DNA from: CBDAUN01 sp965214875 | GTDB lineage: Bacteria > Pseudomonadota > Gammaproteobacteria > Arenicellales > JAJDZL01 | Reading direction: 5' to 3' | Length of the DNA: 64,000 nt | Assembly (NCBI GenBank): GCA_965214875.1 | Contig: OZ243980.1 | Coordinates: 2,914,001-2,978,000, forward strand | In this document: positions 63,371-64,000 of the stretch, piece by piece | Position numbering within the stretch: the first letter of the stretch is position 1 | Layout of the letters: each line of letters begins with the position of its first letter | Translations under genes and position numbers: made by a program | Notes under the pieces: model-generated | Databases searched by the model: none | What the model was told of the DNA's origin: nothing | What the model saw: only the letters and a program-made list of their open reading frames with translations

Positions 63371-64000
63371 GATCGATTCTGAACGCGTTATTTAAGTCGA
63401 TTGTACTACAGCGGCAAAGCTGTACATTCGATTTGGTTAGGAAGATCACTTTATCATTAGGTTTGAAGCGGCAGCCCAGCCGGCAAGTCGATTGCAAATA
63501 CAATAGCTGGCAACAGACCACAATTGATCCCTACCTAGCCGAAGCTGTTTGGCTGAAATTTATTCAAGCATACTGTTCGCGACCAAGCCCTCTTACACAT
63601 GGCTCTTCATGTAGCAGAATCCGCAATCCTGTCAGCTCATTGGCATCCCATCCTAGAGCTTTTACCACCGCATCATCTATGGCCGCGGCACGTTCGACGA
63701 GGAACACTGCCGCATCCGGGGCAGCTCAGGGTCTGATGGCATGACCACCCTCCGGCACCTTGCTGTCGCGCTGGTCACGCGCCATCATGCTAGGCAGACC
63801 AAGGCAACGATAGAAATTCTGGGCCACAAATTGCACCACCGCCAATGAAACCGCTGTAGGCCGAAGATGCAAGCAGTCCGCGTCTGACGTTCTGAAACCA
63901 TTCCGACCGGACAAAACCGAACTCGGCACACAGCGCAATCAGCCACTTGACAACATTTCCATTAGCGATAAAAAGCTCGTTCCGGGCCGTGGACTTATTT
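63371..64000. other. Right-edge region without recognised gene
   Basis: Short ORFs on both strands (for example 63,726-63,938 minus) lack ribosome-binding sites and family resemblance. Possibly IS debris cut by the window edge. Confidence 0.4.

Overview
The window looks like chromosomal DNA of a gammaproteobacterium. The best evidence is the gene order on the right: ponA (PBP1A), aroK, aroB, gltB, gltD, hemE, which matches the order known from Pseudomonas and relatives. The pilMNOPQ block that usually lies between ponA and aroK is absent, and pyrF sits between gltD and hemE. The genome is scarred: at least six kinds of insertion-sequence relic, several frameshifted genes and small non-autonomous elements lie between healthy housekeeping genes. 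This is typical of a host-associated or recently bottlenecked lineage, but the sequence does not prove a lifestyle.

Layout. 1-1,200: transposase tail and a secreted-protein gene with a C11 tract in its signal peptide. 1,300-16,000: an accessory, defence-like island with two DUF4143 ATPases (one with an internal amber codon), queG, a 1,900-residue GHKL-ATPase/DUF3883-nuclease protein, a broken gene of an unnamed family split by an IS256-type element, and a frameshifted coiled-coil membrane protein. 16,000-20,300: orn, an ornithine cyclodeaminase-like gene, a class III aminotransferase and a sterol desaturase. 20,557-21,553: a TIR-bounded cassette with an 8-bp target duplication that carries a second C-tract secreted gene. 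21,834-23,051: a third DUF4143 ATPase behind a near-perfect palindrome. 23,371-32,747: a complete form II CO-dehydrogenase-type (cox) molybdenum hydroxylase cluster on the minus strand. 32,985-39,490: an IS graveyard. 40,026-46,717: permease, conserved protein, PBP1A, aroK, aroB. 47,641-51,540: a ~1.1-kb direct duplication, each copy encoding a coiled-coil/nuclease-like protein, flanking a third C-tract secreted gene. 51,666-59,364: gltB-gltD-pyrF-hemE. 60,085-63,370: small membrane protein, SDR oxidoreductase, AAA-ATPase/nuclease-like protein.

The most unusual system I see is the set of three exported, six-cysteine proteins whose signal peptides are each interrupted at the same place, just after the first lysines, by a run of 10-11 cytosines. 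As written all three are out of frame (OFF), and one or two bases of slippage would restore each signal peptide. Copies 2 and 3 are paralogues that also share a promoter region fused to a terminal inverted repeat, and copy 2 lies in a unit bounded by inverted repeats and an 8-bp duplication. Together this reads as a mobile, phase-variable family of secreted proteins. Two further long G/C runs lie in decayed transposases, so neutral tract growth or sequencing error in homopolymers must be excluded.

The cox cluster is probably two expression units: coxG and coxSLM (structural), then coxD, coxE, two XdhC-type genes and a MoeA/MobA-like fusion, joined by ATGA/GTGA overlaps, with a terminator-like hairpin between coxM and coxD. 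No tRNA, rRNA or CRISPR array was recognised.
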